A stretch of DNA of 64,000 nt from positions 5,580,001 through 5,644,000 of the forward strand of contig CP074402.1 in NCBI GenBank assembly GCA_018388625.1. The letters are read 5' to 3'. The notes beneath the pieces are model-generated. The model saw nothing but the letters and a program-made list of their open reading frames with translations, was not told the DNA's origin and searched no databases. This document shows, in pieces, positions 54,471 to 62,302 of the stretch (position 1 is its first letter; each line of letters begins with the position of its first letter). Made by a program: the position numbers and the translations under genes. Source of the DNA: Nocardiopsis eucommiae. Lineage in GTDB: Bacteria > Actinomycetota > Actinomycetes > Streptosporangiales > Streptosporangiaceae.

Positions 54471-55151
54471 CTAACGCCTAAAGAGATCATCACGCACCGC
54501 CTGATAAACAATCAGCGTCAACTGATCACACAGTGCAAAAATTCTCTCCTCGAGCTTCAAAAAGGAAGGGTCGCTCGGCAAATTGAGTCGCTCTCCGTGG
54601 GCAATATTGTTGCGCAACTTCAGCAACCCATCCAGCGCACTCGTGAACTTATGAACACCCGACTCATCCAAGGCTAAGAGCCTGAGATTCCTCCTTAGGA
54701 CAGATGGAGATAAATTCGAGTCAGCCGAAGTCACATGATCAGCCTCGAGGAAAATATCTTTCCCTTGAATTTCTAGCAGATGAGCGAGAAAGTTTGCATC
54801 TTTTAGGACCTGCTTGGCTTTTGTAGATGTGGGGTCTGCAGGATCCGACGGATCTGACGATCGATAGTTCTTAAATTTCTCCGCCAGGCAAGCCGCACCA
54901 ATTTCCCATTTGACTTGCGAAACTTGAAGATTCGCTCTATTTATTACGTCGACATATTGTTCGAGTGAGAATTTAGCATAACCTTCGACATGGGCATATA
55001 GCATGACCAGTAATGCTCGCCTCAGAGAATCTCGGACTCCGCCTTCTGCAGAGCTAGATTGAAGGTTACGTAGCTGACGAACTTCATCTCGCCTCCACGT
55101 TAAATCCCCCTCGAGTGCAGCACGAACTATAACTGCATCGCTCGCCGACAT
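54471..55151 (-). CDS. MAE_28990/MAE_18760-like HEPN protein
   Basis: 226 residues with composition far more AT-rich than the host. The N-terminal half has the family block RALLVMLYAHVEGYAKFSLE; the C-terminal half has the HEPN catalytic motif RNNIAH (R-x4-H, about residues 180-185) in LDGLLKLRNNIAHGERLNLP. HEPN proteins with this motif are commonly metal-independent RNases in anti-phage and toxin systems. ATG 55151 is one base after the DUF262 stop, so the two are translationally coupled. An open extension to 55196 is unlikely to be used. Confidence 0.8.
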   Translation of the reverse strand: MSASDAVIVRAALEGDLTWRRDEVRQLRNLQSSSAEGGVRDSLRRALLVMLYAHVEGYAKFSLEQYVDVINRANLQVSQVKWEIGAACLAEKFKNYRSSDPSDPADPTSTKAKQVLKDANFLAHLLEIQGKDIFLEADHVTSADSNLSPSVLRRNLRLLALDESGVHKFTSALDGLLKLRNNIAHGERLNLPSDPSFLKLEERIFALCDQLTLIVYQAVRDDLFRR

Positions 55152-55152
55152 C

Positions 55153-56309
55153 TCAAACCAGGATCTCGAAAAGTTTGGAAGTAAAGTATTCCACACGAGC
55201 TTTGTACGCGCGAACCGTATTCTTTCCTCCTCCTGTATGATTGCGCAGCTCTGGATCTTTCTTTATCTCGAGAGCCTTCTTTCCGAGAAGCTTCATTTGC
55301 GCACTATCATTTGGATTTAGGCTATTGAGGATTTTTTGAAGTCCCAGCGAAAATCCTTCAAAATGATAAACTGCAAACTGGCCCTTGATCCTTCCGCGCG
55401 AATCGACAGAGCCAAATATTTTCGAACCCACCTCATCCGAAACTGACTCCGCAGCCAAGCGAAGTACTTGAAAAGTCTTGAGGAAATCTTCCTCATCACG
55501 CACTGGATCAAAAACTGAGCGATCTACGCCCTCAGGAGCAGAAGCAGCTTCCATGTACTCGGTCAGAAAATCCCCTACTTCATGCCGGTATTCGCCTCCC
55601 CATTTTTTGAACGCAAAAAACCTAAGAACCAGCTCTTGATCGTACCTTTTTTCAATTTGAGCATCCGCGACGCTACCGATGCAGTACTTGAAGTCTTGAC
55701 TCTGAGCTAGCCTGAGAAGAGTGTTATTAAACTCAGGATCAAGAAGTCTAATTGTGCAGTTCCTAATTTCCTGTGGCTCTAGGGGGATCCACCAGAATTC
55801 AACCTCTTAAACATATAGTACCTCAGCCTATGACTATTCTCCTTCCTAAGAACTTCAGCCCTAATGAAGTTGCGCTTGAGCCTTCGAGAAAGGGAAACCG
55901 GAAGAGTTTTATAGGTATGTCCGTTTAGCTCCTTCACAATATCGCAATCCTCGAGCGTAAGCAGCGACCCCGAGGAATCCGCATTCTTCAGAAGGCCTCG
56001 GAAATTTAGGTACGAGGATATCCTTTGAAGACCATCAATGAGCTCATAGACGTTTTCTTCCGTCTCCATCAGAAAAATAGGGGGAACTGGGAGCTCAAGA
56101 ATCAAAGTTTCAATAAACCTGGACTGAGCGCCCGGAGTCCAACGGAAAAGACGCTGGTACTCCGGCGCGATGATCAGCTCACCCGAATCATACATATCCG
56201 CAAGCTCATTAAACGAAATATCAAGCTGCCGAGTCCTGACTGAGGAGACGCTTCGGTCAACTGAATCAATCAGATCAACTTCACCTATGGCGTCTTTGAA
56301 ATTATCCAC
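55153..56309 (-). CDS. DUF262 (GmrS/ParB-like) protein (one frame break at 55782-55786)
   Basis: About 385 residues. The DUF262 signatures are PEYQRLFRWTPGAQSRFIET, the nucleotide-binding DGxQR motif in YELIDGLQRISSYL (about 89-102), and RLNSGGSPLEPQEIRNC. The last is restored by one extra C (minus strand) at 55782-55786. DUF262 domains are the NTP-dependent sensor/specificity part of GmrSD, BrxU and SspE anti-phage enzymes. No DUF1524 HNH nuclease domain follows; the C-terminal half is of unknown fold. Its partner is the coupled HEPN gene. AT-rich codon use indicates recent acquisition. Confidence 0.82.
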
Positions 56310-56731
56310 TTAACTCTCCATGCCCGTGACTCAAAAGACTCTATGAACCTCGCATTTAGTATATACTACTAGCCCTCACATTGGAAGCCCGAGAATCTCG
56401 CACCACCTCAATGAATCAAAGAAAGTTCCTGTTTGGAATTTTCCAAAAATCGCTTCGAGGCCAACCATAAGAAAAAGTGGTATTGCCATAAAAAAATGGT
56501 GTCTCGCAACCAGCGATCCTGACCCAAACCCTAGAGGATGCAATAAAATACCGGGGGTCCCATTTGACCTGCGGTGCACCCTCGCGGGTGCACCAAGACG
56601 GCGAAGGTCGTGCACCCGGAGGGTGCACGGGGCCAGTGCAATGCAGTGCAACCTCGGACAACAGGGTGACGGGCAAGTGCCGCCGCCTGCGGGTTCTCGT
56701 GTTTGGGCAGGTCAAAGCCCTGACGGTGGGC
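56310..56731. other. Noncoding right end of the island
   Basis: About 420 bases between the DUF262 start and attR. The first half is AT-rich and should hold the DUF262-HEPN promoter. The second half holds the paired GTGCACC hairpins. An open frame at 56376-56651 (minus) has no gene-like codon use. Confidence 0.5.
56573..56629. repeat. Two adjacent GTGCACCC hairpins
   Basis: Hairpin 1: ggtgcaccc (56573-56581) with gggtgcacc (56586-56594), loop tcgc. Hairpin 2: cgtgcaccc (56609-56617) with gggtgcacg (56621-56629), loop gga. The four arms share GTGCACCC, giving a compact array of binding sites or RNA stems 100 bases from attR. Confidence 0.75.
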
Positions 56732-56764
56732 GGTTCGATTCCCGTCATCCGCTCCAGACACACA
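56732..56764 (+). repeat. attR (33-bp direct repeat)
   Basis: Second copy of the tRNA-Gly 3' end, identical to 49082-49114. The 5' part of a tRNA is absent here, so it is an attachment site and not a gene. Confidence 0.88.
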
Positions 56765-56765
56765 G

Positions 56766-56804
56766 ACGGCCAGGTCGTTCGAGGTTCTTCGGACACCTGG
56801 CCGT
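56766..56804 (+). terminator. Terminator-like hairpin beside attR
   Basis: acggccaggt / acctggccgt arms, homologous to the tRNA terminator at 49114-49155 but with several base differences. One copy is the original chromosomal terminator and the other came with the element. Confidence 0.7.
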
Positions 56805-56971
56805 TTGCGTTTCCCCGAGCGAGCCGACGTGCCACAGGCCCTCGCTTCTCACGGGCCGGATGAGGGACCACTGCCCGTCTTCACCTGGTGGAGGACACGC
56901 GGGGTTCGGGGGCGGGCCTGCGGGCGGTGTTCTGGGAGTGTGGTGGGGCCAGCCTTCGCCTGGGAGCGAGT

Positions 56972-57271
56972 ATGAGTCCGACGACGGCACACACCGGGTA
57001 CAGCCACCTGTTCCCCGGAGCCCGGGTGTTCGTCGAGACCACGGCCGAGGACATCGACCGGCTGCCGGAGTCGTTTCCCCTGGGGTTCTCCGACGGTTCG
57101 CGATCGACCGCCCGTGTTCTGGGGGACGGCGACTCCCGGGTCCTGGCGGTGGAGGGCTACACCACGGAGAGGGGAACGCACCTCGACGAGCGCGTGTGGG
57201 TGATCGGCGCCGTCGAGTTCGAGTCCGAGGGGATCGGGCTGACTCTCGGCTCCCGCCTCCCGTCGGGTTGA
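56972..57271 (+). CDS. Hypothetical protein
   Basis: 99 residues from ATG 56972 (gggag SD). The pattern HLFPGARVFVETTAEDIDRL, PESFPLGFSDGSRSTARVLG and GTHLDERVWVIGAVEFE is beta-rich and acidic. Codon use is host-like. It is the first host gene to the right of the island. I do not recognise the family. Confidence 0.65.
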   Translation: MSPTTAHTGYSHLFPGARVFVETTAEDIDRLPESFPLGFSDGSRSTARVLGDGDSRVLAVEGYTTERGTHLDERVWVIGAVEFESEGIGLTLGSRLPSG

Positions 57272-57405
57272 CCTTCCGTAGCCCCCGCGCCGTCGTGCGC
57301 GTACTTTCGTCGGACGCCCAGGTGGTCCCCGCGGCCGATGTTCCGCAAGGTTCCGCTCCCTAGCTTGGAGTGGACGGAACGCGAACACGGGACGGAAGGT
57401 CTGGC

Positions 57406-58211
57406 ATGGCGGACAGCCGCAGGAGCACGACGATCGCCGGAGCACTGGGAGTAGGGGCGTTCCTGGGGGCGACCGCGCTGGCCGCACCGGCCGTCGCGGT
57501 CATCGGTGGTGTCGACGCCACCGAGGGGTACGAGTTCGTGACGGCCCTGTACGACGACAACGACCAGCACCTGTGCGGGGGCGCGCTGGTCGACGAGGAG
57601 TGGGTCCTCACCGCGGGCCACTGCACCGCCCCCGAGCAGCTCACCGTGCGGGTGGGCAGCACCGACGTGAACGCGGGCGGCAGCGAGCGCACCGTCGTGG
57701 AGGTCGTTTTCCACCCCGAGTACGAGGTGGAGGACGTCAGCGACGATCCCGACTACCCGCTCTCGCAGTACCTGCTGCGCAACGACCTCGCGCTGCTCAG
57801 ACTGGACTCCCCGGTCGAGCAGACCCCCGTCGGTATCGGGGAGGAGTCGGCCGCTCCGGGCGCCGAGGTGCGCGGGCTGGGGTGGGGGATGCTCGACGAG
57901 TTCGGTGAGGAGGGGAAGCCGGACACCCTCCAGCAGCTGGACACCGAGGTCGTCTCCTCGGACCGCTGCGCGGAGATGGACCCCGAGGGCGACCTCTGCT
58001 CGGAGCACCCGACCGACGAGGCGCAGATGTGCATCTCCGACTCCGGCGGCCCCCTGGTCCGTGAGGTGGAGGGGAACTGGGAGCTGGTCGGTGTGGTCAG
58101 CCGTGACGGCGACTTCGACGAGAGCCCCTCTGCGTGGGCCCGATGGTCTTCACGGACCCTGTGGCACACGCGGACTGGATCACCGCCACCGTAGGCGGCG
58201 TGCGGGGCTGA
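57406..58211 (+). CDS. Secreted trypsin-like serine protease (one frame break at 58125-58128)
   Basis: About 268 residues. A signal peptide (GALGVGAFLGATALAAPAVA) leads to the mature N terminus VIGGVDATEG, the trypsin activation form. The catalytic triad is His in LTAGHC, Asp in RNDLALLRL and Ser in SDSGGPLV. One extra C at 58125-58128 changes the tail to SPLCVGPMVFTDPVAHADWI followed by TATVGGVRG, the normal C-terminal helix. ATG 57406 has a ggaagg SD. It is exported and probably active outside the cell. It lies just upstream of the bacteriocin operon but has its own terminator. Confidence 0.9.
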
Positions 58212-58220
58212 CGCCCGGAC

Positions 58221-58258
58221 CCGCGAGGCCCCGACCCTCCTGGGTCGGGGCCTCGCGG
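58221..58258 (+). terminator. Terminator of the serine-protease gene
   Basis: 17-bp perfect stem (ccgcgaggccccgaccc / gggtcggggcctcgcgg) with a 4-base loop, 10 bases after the corrected stop. Confidence 0.92.
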
Positions 58259-58500
58259 TGTTCTTTCCACAGCCTGTGGACAGACCACCGGACAAGTCCA
58301 CAGAAATCCGATTTGTGAACCCCGTTACCCCAGGTCGGAGCGGTCGTCTGGATCGTGTCCGCATCCGGCCACAAAAAGGAAACCACCTGGAAGGGCGCGG
58401 TAGTAATGGATTCCAGAGGGGCAATGCTTCTCCCTCCTCTGTGAATTCTCCCATTCTCCGTTTCTGATGTGACGGAGAACGACAGGACCGGGGTTCTCGA
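58259..58500 (+). promoter_or_regulatory. Promoter region of the bacteriocin operon
   Basis: 242 bases. It contains a TTTCCACAG-C-CTGTGGA palindrome (58264-58280), a nearby gtccacag half-site (about 58298), and AT-richer sequence around 58370-58460 that probably includes the promoter. No gene is supported. Confidence 0.5.
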
Positions 58501-58794
58501 ATGCGGAAAACAGTCAACCAGGGAATCGTCACCGTGCTCGTCGTCGTGGGTCTCACCGCCGGGGCCGCGGGCGTGGCCCTCGCCGGAACCCGGATCGGCG
58601 GCGGCACCTGGTACCACGGGGTCACGGTCTCCTCCGTGTACTCGAACTACCACCACTCCAGCAACTGCCACGGGTCCACCGCGGTGGGCACCTACACCGA
58701 CCGTTCCAGGAACGCAGCCCCCGGACACACCTCCTACGCCAGCGCCCCCAGGGCCTGGACCAACAACCAGTCGTACTACCGCAACGGCTGCTAG
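58501..58794 (+). CDS. Lactococcin-972-family bacteriocin precursor 1
   Basis: 97 residues: a Sec signal (VTVLVVVGLTAGAAGVALA) and a mature part of about 69 residues. The family pattern is clear: IGGGTWYHGV, VYSNYHHSS, HGSTAVGTYTDRS, and NNQSYYRNGC at the C terminus. Lactococcin 972 inhibits septum formation by binding lipid II. Unlike lactococcin 972 as I recall it, this peptide has a Cys in NCHG and a C-terminal Cys, which could form a disulfide. It is first of three tandem paralogs; ATG 58501 is the start. Confidence 0.88.
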   Translation: MRKTVNQGIVTVLVVVGLTAGAAGVALAGTRIGGGTWYHGVTVSSVYSNYHHSSNCHGSTAVGTYTDRSRNAAPGHTSYASAPRAWTNNQSYYRNGC

Positions 58795-58803
58795 GGGGTC
58801 CCC

Positions 58804-59106
58804 GTGAACACCGCCTCGCGTGCTCTCGCGACCGTCCTCACCGCCACCGGGATCGCCCTGGGCGGCGGTACCGCCGCACTGGCCGCTCATTCCTATGTGG
58901 GCGGCGGTGAATGGATCTGGGGAATCACCGGAATTCCCGGATCGGGCGAGGTCTACTCCCATTACCGCCACGGTTCCTCCTGTCACGGGGCCACCGCCGT
59001 GGGATCGCGCACCGTCCGGGTGAACGGAAACGCCGGGCAGTGGGCCCGCGCCAACGCACCGCGCGCCAACGGAAACAACCAGAGCTACTGGCGCAACAAC
59101 TGTTAG
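58804..59106 (+). CDS. Lactococcin-972-family bacteriocin precursor 2
   Basis: 100 residues from GTG 58804 (aggggg SD), 9 bases after precursor 1. The signal peptide (LTATGIALGGGTAALA) precedes a mature part with YVGGGEWIWGI, VYSHYRHGSS, CHGATAVGSRTVRVNG and NNQSYWRNNC. It keeps the same two Cys positions (SCHG and the C-terminal residue) as its neighbours. The sequence diverges in the middle, so the three peptides may form a multi-peptide bacteriocin or differ in target range. Confidence 0.87.
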   Translation: MNTASRALATVLTATGIALGGGTAALAAHSYVGGGEWIWGITGIPGSGEVYSHYRHGSSCHGATAVGSRTVRVNGNAGQWARANAPRANGNNQSYWRNNC

Positions 59107-59126
59107 ACCCCGGCAGGGAGCCCTCG

Positions 59127-59420
59127 ATGAAAGCCCTCCTCCGACTGTCCGTCACCGTGGTCACCGTCGTCGTCCTCGCAGCCGGAACCGCCCTCGCCCA
59201 GACCTCCCACGTCGGCGGCGGGGTGTGGGAGCGCAGCCTCACCGGAGTCCCCGGGCAGGGGTTCGTCCGGTCCCACTACCTGCATCCGAAGAACTGCCAC
59301 GGAGCCACCGCCGTGGGTACCCACACCGAGCGGGTCAACGCCTCGGCCGGTATCTGGGCCAGAGCCGAGGCCGCACGGGCCATGGCCAACAACCAGCAGT
59401 ACTGGCGCGACGGCTGCTGA
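59127..59420 (+). CDS. Lactococcin-972-family bacteriocin precursor 3
   Basis: 97 residues from ATG 59127 (agggag SD), 20 bases after precursor 2. The signal peptide (VVTVVVLAAGTALA) precedes a mature part with HVGGGVWERSLTGV, CHGATAVGTHTERVNA and NNQQYWRDGC. The two Cys positions are again conserved. Its VYSxY segment reads VRSHYLH, the most divergent of the three. It lies directly upstream of the DUF1430-type membrane protein gene. Confidence 0.86.
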   Translation: MKALLRLSVTVVTVVVLAAGTALAQTSHVGGGVWERSLTGVPGQGFVRSHYLHPKNCHGATAVGTHTERVNASAGIWARAEAARAMANNQQYWRDGC

Positions 59421-59466
59421 TCCGCTCCCGGGACCACGGGGTTCCCCTCCCTGACAGGACCGCCAG

Positions 59467-61511
59467 GTGCCCAACCGGACCCTCTCCTTCGCCTACACCG
59501 CCTGCGTGGCCTTCGCCGCGCTGCTCGCCTTCCTCCTGGCCGCCACCGCCGAACAGACCGTGCACGTGCTCGACGACCCGGACCTCGTGTGGATCACCCA
59601 GAGCGACGGCACCCACGCCACCGACGAGGTGGCGCGCACGGTGCGGGATGTCGCGGACGCCCATGACGCCACCATCGGCTACAGCGTCCTGGACGTCCGC
59701 ACCCCGTCCTCGTTGGCCCACCTGTACCTGGCTGTCTCCGACCCCGGATCGCGGTACGGCCGTTGGCTGGACGAGGGGTATCCGTCCTTCAGCCGGTCCT
59801 TCACCGTCCGGACCCACCCCATCGAGGAGTTCCGGGAGGTGGGGCCGCACGGCTACTACCTGGTGTTCGGCGCCCCGGATGCCGCTCCCGCCCTGCGCGA
59901 GGCCCTGGCCGGGCACGGACTGACCGAGGCGCCCGGCGTCCAGAGGACCCGGCTGTGGCACTTCCTCGCCGGCGGGCACCTGTGGCACCTGGTGGCCGTC
60001 GCCGTGCTCACCACGGTCACCGCCACCGGGGCCGGGGTCCTGCTCGCCTCCCGGGACCACGCCGTCCGGCGGCTCCAGGGACACTCCTACGGGCGGCTGC
60101 TCCTCGGGGAGCTGGTCGGGGTTCTGAGACTGTGGGCGCTCGTCCTGCCCGTGTCGGCGGTGGTCGTGCTGGGGCTCCTCGGTCTCTACAACGGAGGAGC
60201 GCAGCTCGGCTTCTACACGGTGTTGGCGCTGGCCCTCCTCGCCTCGCTCACCCTGCCCTGCCTCATCACGCACGCGGTGGTACTGGCCCTGGTCGGAACC
60301 ACCGGCATCCTGCCCGCGCTCCAGGGGCGGCTGCCCGTGCGCGGCACCACCGCCGCCGTCTACCTGGTGCGCGTCCCGGCGTTCGCGCTGACCCTCGTGC
60401 TGATCGGCTCGGTGGTCACCACGGCGCGGGAGGTCCGGGACCACCGGCTCGGCCTGGAGCTCCACGACCGGTACGGGCAGACGTCCCGACCCGCGCTGAG
60501 CGCCAACTACGGGTGGGCGGACGAACAGGCCGTGGACGACACGCTCGGCCCGTGGCTGCGGAGAGCCGACGCGGAGGGCGACCTGGTCCTGGCCGTCCAG
60601 ATGCGCCTCTCCGAGATCGTTCCGGCCGGAGGCACCCCGCCCCAGGACCGTCCGGTGCTCCTGGTCAACGACACCTATCTGACCGAGGAGGAGGTCCTCT
60701 CCCCGACGGGAAGCGGTACGGACCGGCCGCGACCGTGCGGGTCCTCCTGCCCGCGTCCGTCTCCGGGTCCACCGAGCCACTGGTCGAGGGGGTGACGGGG
60801 TGGCTGGAGGTCAACGGCGACCCGGGCGACCGGTTCGACGTGCGGGTCCTGCCCATCGCCGACAACCAGACCCTGTTCACCTACGGCGCGCAGGAACGCC
60901 TCGGCGGCGCACTGCCCCTCCTGCACGAACCCCTGGTCATCGCCCTGCCGAACGGGGTCGTCCTGTCCGACAACTCCTACGTCAACCACATGTCCGCGAG
61001 ACAGACGGTCTTCCCCGACCCCGGGGTGGTGGAGGCGTTCCGCGCGCGGAGTCCGGAGGCCGCCCGCTACGTCTCGATGGTCGAGACCCTGGGCACCAGC
61101 GCGCGCAGGGCCCACGCCGTCGCCGTGCACGCCCTGCGCACCGAGGCGTTCAACCTGGTCGGCGCGGGCGCCGTGCTCCTGCTGACCGCCATGGCCGCCT
61201 GCGTGGTCCACGTGCGTGCCCGGGCACAGGAGATCTTCGTCCGGCACATCAGCGGGTGGGGGTTCCTGGCCACGCACCGCCGCCTGTTGTCCACGGAGGC
61301 CGTCCTCGCGGTGGGCTTCGTGGGCTGGGCCGTGGCGAGCACCGCCGTCGGCCCGTCCGCGCGGGACGACCCGGCACGACCGGGCACTCCGGTCACCGGA
61401 GCCGAACCGTTGCACGCGGCGGGCATCGCCCTGGCCTCGCTCGGCCTCACCCTGGGCGTGCTCGCCCTCCTCCACCGCCGCATCGTCCGTGAGGGCGCCA
61501 CCCGGTGCTGA
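59467..61511 (+). CDS. Bacteriocin-associated integral membrane protein (DUF1430 type; one frame break at 60701-60704)
   Basis: About 681 residues from GTG 59467. There is one N-terminal helix, a 130-residue extracellular domain, a group of helices (LWHLVAVAVLTTVTATGAGV; LWALVLPVSAVVVLGLLGLY), a second extracellular domain, and C-terminal helices (FNLVGAGAVLLLTAMAACVV). One extra C at 60701-60704 joins EEEVLSP to DGKRYGPAATVRVLLPA. This is the size and layout of the membrane protein that accompanies lactococcin 972 genes, thought to give immunity or export with the adjacent ATPase. Confidence 0.83.
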
Positions 61512-61533
61512 ACCCCGACCCACAAGGAGACGC

Positions 61534-62180
61534 ATGCTCACCCTGACCGGTCTGACCCGGACCTTCGGCCGTCGTGTCCTGTGGCGGGACCTCGACCTGA
61601 CCGTCGAACCGGGCCGCCTCCTCGCGCTGGTCGGCGCCAGTGGCTCGGGCAAGACCACCCTGCTCAACTGCATGGGGCTCTTGGACCGGCCCACCAGCGG
61701 GCGGATCGAGTTCCGGGGCACGGACCTCACCCGCCTGGGCGCGCGCGGGCAGCGCCGCTTCCGCCGTGACCACCTGGGATACCTCTTCCAGAACTACGCC
61801 CTGATGGAGAACGCGACCGTCCGGGCCAACCTGGACGTCGCCCGCCCGCGTGGACCCCGGACGGACCGCTCGGCGGCGCTGGCCCGGGTGGGCCTCGCAG
61901 GACGGGAGGGGAGCGCGCGCACCACCTGTCCGGTGGCGAACAGCAGCGTGTGGCGTTGGCCCGGTTGCTGGTCAAGCAGCCCTCCCTGGTGCTCGCGGAC
62001 GAACCGACCGGGGCCCTGGACGGTGACAACGGCGCGATGGTGGTGGACGTCCTGCGGGACATGAGCCGAGAGGGCCGCGCGGTGGTCATCGCCACCCATG
62101 ACCCGGCCGTCCGTGACGCCTGCGACGCCGTCCACGAGTTGGAGCCGCCGAGACCATCGAGATCACTGAGACCGCTGTGA
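61534..62180 (+). CDS. Bacteriocin ABC transporter ATPase (one frame break at 61908-61911)
   Basis: About 215 residues of the LolD/MacB-type class. Walker A is GASGSGKTT, Q loop YLFQNYALMENATV, signature LSGGEQQRVALARLL, Walker B SLVLADEPTGALD, switch ATHDPAV. One extra G at 61908-61911 is needed to reach the signature. ATG 61534 has a strong aaggag SD. It partners with the DUF1430-type membrane protein to form the bacteriocin's ABC unit. Confidence 0.87.
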
Positions 62181-62202
62181 CCGCTGTGACCACCGAGACC
62201 GC

Positions 62203-62238
62203 CGGGGCCAGCGGGGCCAGCGGGGCCAGCGGGGCCAC
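62203..62238 (+). repeat. 9-bp tandem repeat (ggggccagc)
   Basis: Three and a half copies of ggggccagc between the ATPase stop and the amidase start, preceded by repeated accgctgtg. In the amidase frame it would read GASGASGAS, which looks like noncoding repeat and not protein. Confidence 0.7.
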
Positions 62239-62302
62239 CGGGAGGCCGGAAGGGCCTTGGCGGAGCCCTCTCCGGTGTCGCGACCGCACTAGCCTCGGTT
62301 CG

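Larger units (their letters stand above)
49082..56764. mobile_element. Integrated genomic island at tRNA-Gly(CCC)
   Basis: The segment lies between a 33-bp perfect direct repeat (49082-49114 and 56732-56764) made of the tRNA T arm, acceptor end and flanking bases; similarity continues through the downstream terminator hairpins. A tyrosine-integrase remnant adjoins the left end, and the right 2.2 kb differs sharply in base composition. No replication, transfer or excision genes remain. The left cargo pairing of a regulator and a Nudix gene recalls actinomycete integrative elements, so this may be a decayed one (inference). Confidence 0.85.

Noticed and set aside
54333..54677. 114-codon plus-strand frame at the AT-rich boundary
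   Set aside because: Antisense to the HEPN C terminus and the Nudix start; no SD or recognisable domain.
56376..56651. 91-codon minus-strand frame before DUF262
   Set aside because: Covers the hairpin array and has mixed composition; no domain or SD.
56726..56756. Second tRNA-Gly gene
   Set aside because: Only the T arm and acceptor 3' side are present; it is attR, not a tRNA.
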